Made by a program: the position numbers and the translations under genes
Source: Lumbricus terrestris
Lineage: Eukaryota > Annelida > Clitellata > Crassiclitellata > Lumbricidae
Assembly (NCBI GenBank): GCA_949752735.1
Contig: OX457052.1
Location: 34,752,268 to 34,816,267, forward strand
Direction: 5' to 3'
DNA: 64,000 nt
Notes under the pieces: model-generated
Told to the model about the DNA's origin: nothing
Seen by the model: the letters and a program-made list of their open reading frames with translations, nothing else
Database searches by the model: none
Shown: positions 50,101 to 55,854 of the stretch, piece by piece
How positions within the stretch are numbered: the stretch's first letter is position 1
Layout of the letters: each line of letters starts with the position of its first letter

Positions 50101-53100
50101 TCAAATCTGATCAGTCCATCCCAGCCGTTGCTTATAAGGGATAAGCTGGGAACGCATCGAAAGTAGGCCTACAAGAGCTGTATAATTATGCCAAACAAGT
50201 TCTTTTCGAGGGCGACGGCCTCCGCTGTCATAAGCCCTCGTCAAATCTGCATCCACATCCATCCGGCATCAATAGACCGGTAATAGCCTTTCCCATTCAA
50301 AATCTTTTCTACCTCATTTCTTTTTACATAATTATCAGGTCTTCTGCAGTCGTTCCGACTCGCCCTTCTCCAACCGCCTCGACAGCCGGGCGAGTCAGTT
50401 CAGCTGGAAACGGGACCCGATCACTCTCCAGCCATCCGACCACCATCCGACGATTCTTCCCTACCTGGAAAACCTCTGCCTACCCTACGCAGACGACTCC
50501 ACGGCCACGTCCCCCATCCTCACCCCAACAACGGTCGATGTTTTCAACCACGTCCAGAGCGCCCCCTACCTGTTGATTCCAAGACGAAGGGTAAGCTCAA
50601 CGACGTCATTCGGGGTGGCTCCTCCACAGCAGATGCCTATGATACGTCATCCGAGTTTCCTGTCCCGCCACTCGTCCCGTCTGCTCCAGGTGCCTGGCTT
50701 CCGGTTCAGTGATACTAAGAAGAAGGAGCCGACACATTTCCAATGGTCCTGTCATCACGCGACGACTGCGGCTCTCATTGCTGACAAGATGGGATTGGTG
50801 AGATGATGGATGGTTGATTTGCAGGGTGAAGGAATGAATGAGTGCATGGTGTGAGGGGTGTGAATTGATGAGGAAGCGAGTGTATTATGAAAAATGGTTG
50901 AGGAAATTAATGAATAAATGTATGAATGAATCAGTGAATGAACGTATGAGTAAATTAAGGAATTAATTGAAAAGAACATAGAGTAATGATAATGAATGAA
51001 TGAATAAATGAATCACTGAATGAACGAATGAGTAAATGAATAAATGAATGAATGAATCGGTGAATGAACACGTTATAATAGCATGACGTAATCATAACAA
51101 ATTTGAAGGACAAATGAATTGATGAATTGAAGAATAAATGAATTAATAAACTCATTAATTTATGAATTGATGAATTAATCGATTTACGAAATAATTACTT
51201 GACGAATTAATTAACTATTGCGATAGTGCAGCGGTTCCCAACCCGTGGCCCGCGGGCCAAAAGTGGCCCGCCGGGCCTACAAAAATGGCCCGCAGCATCT
51301 CAATGAATTAAGAAAAATATATGCAAAAATTGACAATTTGGACATGATAGAATATATAATTCTTTTCTATGACAAATTATTGTATTTGAACGTCAATAAA
51401 TCGCATCAAACATTCTATTTTGAGTCAATTATAACAATTTTATACGCTTTTAGTGAATTAAATTTTAACCTTGTGGCCCCCTAATGTCCTTCAACTAAGA
51501 AAAAGTGGCCCTCGTGTCCTCAAACTTAGATAAAGTGGCCCGCCAGTCCAAAAAGGTTGGGAACCACTGCGATAGTGAATGTTCGAAAGAGTTTAGCGAG
51601 TGAATGAGTAAATTTGATTCATTTATTCATTCTTTAATTTATATAGCGCTCTTTTCAAGAGAACTGCTCAGAGACGCTGAATTATTGAACCGTGAGAGTT
51701 ATTCAGTTAGTGAATGAGTGAATGAATAAATTCTGGATGTATGAACAAGAGAATTAATGATTTTAATCAGTGAAATAACCAATGCATCAGTGATCGTGAT
51801 TCATATCGATTGAGTTAATGAATTAGTCGGTGAATGAATGAGGGAAGAGCAACAGTAACTGTTACTGTAACGTCCGAATAAATAGGTCTATGTGTGCAAC
51901 TGTGCATGTTGTGTGTATGCAAGATGCGTCTTATGGTTCTGTTGTCGGTTGGACAGGATTCGTCTCAGAGCGATTCGCTGTTTGAACCACACAAGAACAA
52001 TCACTTCTCAGCGAACTCTTTCGCCGGTCACAGACCGAGTGCCACAGCTATCAACATCAACGGTAATAAGCGTCAAATTAATCATCAGAATGGATTAATA
52101 GAATTAATAACAACAATAATAATATTATTGCAACAATAATAATAATAATATGATGATGATGATAATAATAATAATGATAATAATAACAATGGATGGATGG
52201 ACGGACGGACGGACGGACGGACGGACGGACGGAGGATGGGTGGACAGATAGTTTGATAGTGTTGGCGGTGGTTGTTATTGTTGTTGTTGTTGTGGTTGCA
52301 GTCGTACGTGGTTGTAGTGACATCAGTTGTAGTGGAAATGATAGAGATAATGATGATCATAATGATAGGGATTACAGTTATAATCAGTTGATAATACTTC
52401 TTTAACTACTAGTAAATTAATTAAGAAATAAAATATGATAACAAAATAATAAACTTTGACCCCTAACATACATGTTTTCTTCCTCATGCCTTTTAATGCT
52501 TCACTTCAAGAGATCAACAGGATCATAGCCTGCCCCAAACCCTTAGCCAGGCTTTGATTTCGGGGGGGGAGAGTTTTTTCGGTGGAGAATACTCAGCCGA
52601 AAACCCTAACCCTAACCTTAACTCTAACCCTAACACTGGCCCTTACCTTAACCCTAACCCTAACCTTGTCCCTGCCAAACCCTATCCCTTTTTTTCGTCA
52701 AAATTTCGAACTATATTCGTTTACTTGTTTATTTCGGGGGGGGTGTTTTCATGGTTTTATTTCATGTTTTTTCATTATGTCCTAGTAAATTTATTATGTT
52801 ACTTTGTACATTTTCCATTGGGGGAGGGGTGTTCAGACTCCCAAAACACCCCTTAGCTACGGCCTTGGCCTGTCCTGATCATCTTTTGTTGCTCTTTTGT
52901 TTTTCGCAGATGTTCTCGTGCTCAAAGACATTGTCAGTCATGCCTCAGGACGAAAGAGCCGGTGCGAAAGTAAGCATGAATGACGTCTAGTACGGTATTA
53001 TTGTTATATTATTATTGTACCTGCTGGAATTCTACTGTTATAATTATATTGTCATATTCTTTATACATTGTTATATTATTGTTATATTGTTATATTGTTA

Positions 53101-55813
53101 TTATATTGTTATATTATTGTTATATTATTGTTTATATTATTATATTTTCGTTATATTGTTATATTGTTATATTATTGTATATGTTGGAACTCTACTGTTA
53201 TATATTGTTATGTTATTGTTATATTGTTATGTTATTGTTATATTGCTATATTATTGTTATATTGTTATATTGTTGTACCTGCTGGAACTCTACTGTTCCA
53301 CATCCTGCGTCCAGCGATGATCTATCTCCAATCGGCTGATCAAGCTGAACTCTTGGACACTCGCTCTAGGTCTACTATAATATTGCAGCGGCGCTATAAC
53401 TTCTCAGCGGCTGGCCCTAGAACCTGAAATGGGCTCCATGTGCGCTCCGAATGGCGCATAGAGTTCAAACCACTGTGTTCCTTTCTCACTAAAAAACTGC
53501 CTCAATTAGTCAATCAATTAGGATGGAAAGGGAGCGTTTCTGAGTAGATTAAAAGTAAAAGTGCGCTATATAAACATTTGTGAAATTTAGCTATTGTACG
53601 TTGATATGAATTACCTTTTAAAGCCTGTAAAAGTTGCTTTAAAATTTCTTTCTACTGACCAATATACTGGCAAAAAGGTACTTTTTTTGCCCGCCATGTA
53701 TATTTTCGTTTATTAAAGCCTCAGTGATAAACCGTAATAAGTGACAACAGAGACGAATTATAAACATAGAAAGAAGAGTTAATCGAAAGTTGGAATCGGC
53801 TCTCTCCTCGTAGTTCACACGCAAAAAGCGGCTTGTTGTTTTCTTATTGTTTCTTATTGTTTTTTGTTGTTTTTTATTGTTTCTTATTGTTTCTTATTGT
53901 TTTCTTACTGCTTTCAATTGCCGATAATATCTTATATAGCACGGCTTTTATCTATATTAAAGGTGTTCAAATAATACACTCTAGGCTAGTAGCTAACAAT
54001 CAGGTCCATTGCATTAGTCGCCGCATCCCACATTCCATTGATTATGCGATATAACGAAAATAAAAGTCAAAAAGTGTTCGTTAAATTTTTGTATCCCATT
54101 ACTGTAATTTGATTGGAGATAGAAGCGTGGTCTTCATAATCACTGCAAAATGCGTAGTATTTAATCACCTTTAAAACTGTATCATAGAATTATATTTATA
54201 CTCAGATCGGAATAAAATTTAACTCGTTGACATAATTGCGCTCATATAACATGCAAAATGAATAATTATGAGGAATGATGGAAATCCAAATTGCGGTCTC
54301 CTAATAAACACCTTTATTAATTGAGACATTCCCATTTATAAGAAGGTTGACTCAAAGTTTAACCGATCAAGGATCAGGCGCATCTCACACATAATAAATT
54401 GTTACCGCTTTTTGATTCTACATGATACTTTAGACACCTTTAAAATCTGTTCAAACAATCCTATTTATAATCAACAATTTATGCAACAGTTTCAACTGCC
54501 ATTAAGAAACTTGAAAGAAATAGTTTCCGATTTCACCTTATCGGCATCTGATGCCTCACCTTGTCACCTTGTGCCGTCGATTCGATGAATCCTAGGAACC
54601 GTCACCGTCAACCCCTTCCATGAATCTCGATCTCTCGTCGCCTACCTCGGCTCCGCAAGGTTCATCCTCTTGACCTCTTGTATCTCCTCCATCCATCTCC
54701 TCTTTGGGCGTTCTCTACCTCTCCTTCCCTCCCCGATGCCAGCATCATCTCCTCTTCTGATGCCGTAACTGGCAATGCCAGTCCCAAACCGAGATGGAGA
54801 AGGGGAGAATGGGTGATCAACTATGTTATGGCGGAGCATCGTTAAGCAGAAACTCAATACCAACATCCAGCAGCTTTATGAGCATTATATATATATATAT
54901 ACATGTATATATATATATATATATATATGATCAGTTTATTTTTACCTTTTGCGATGGTAAGAAGATAGAATTTGCTTCTAACCATCGTCTTTGGTGTCTC
55001 TGGTGTCTCGGAAAGCGAAGAACAGTTCTTGAAGCATGACGCAGTTAGAAAACTTACAACAGTAGTGGTAGAATTGATGGAGACTATTATAATTACCGCA
55101 ACAGTTCTTGTAAAAGCCCGACTCTGACCCTTCCACCAACGATTGTTATTGTGTTTTTCTTATTGGATGGTGGAGCAAAACGCCCATGAGAGGTATGATG
55201 CCCACACTCCCCTACCTCTTGACGCGTTGTCTGCTTTTGTTTCTTCTCTGGGTCGCCCCCCCCCAAGCATGATCCGTATTGTTATTGATGGGTTTTTGCA
55301 AACAATTGATCATTAATTGAATAATTATTGATTTTTGTAAGCAACGATCATCAACGGTTGTTCTGTAAAGTCTATCCTTATAATGGATGTTTTGTAATGA
55401 ATTAATTAATCGTTTATTGCTATTTAGTGAACAATTGAACATATATGGTTTCTTTGTAAACAAATTTTCATCAATGGCTGACATGTAAACATTTAATTAT
55501 TACTGCTTGTTTTGTAGCAATTTATCTTCATTTGGATATTTTTAAACATATGTCATCTTGATAAACGGCTTTTATTTTAGTTTATTTAATACGTTTAAAA
55601 GAGAAAAAAATCACTCAACTATTATAGATAGTTAGTTCTGAGGACTGTAATGGGAAAATGAAAGGCGAGTACAGTAACACGCTACAGTTGCCAAGGTATT
55701 TCTGGAAGTTTTTATCCCGTATACTGAACACAACTATTTGTGAGGTGAGTAGTGAGTACACGCCTTTAGTAACCACCCTTGCAACGGCAGGGCTGTGTTA
55801 CGGCGCTATGCAA

Positions 55814-55854
<41 letters not shown>

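Larger units (their letters stand above)
48319..50338. other. Intron 10
   Basis: No gene is seen. It holds three copies of the GGATCC-type dispersed repeat, a SINE end (49235-49293, minus), a short (AATC)n tract at 49192-49235 and three PSE/TATA-like modules. Confidence 0.5.

Noticed and set aside
50339..50590. Shorter exon 11 ending at GTAAGC after 50590
   Set aside because: The frame continues with channel-like Ser/Arg-rich linker sequence to a good donor at 50798 in the same phase; the short form may be an alternative splice.
52598..52676. CCCTAA repeats as a telomere
   Set aside because: Short, degenerate and intronic, between exons 12 and 13 of the channel.
53010..53430. Tyr/Ile/Leu/Val-rich ORFs resembling membrane proteins
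   Set aside because: They are translations of a TTATATTG tandem repeat in three frames.
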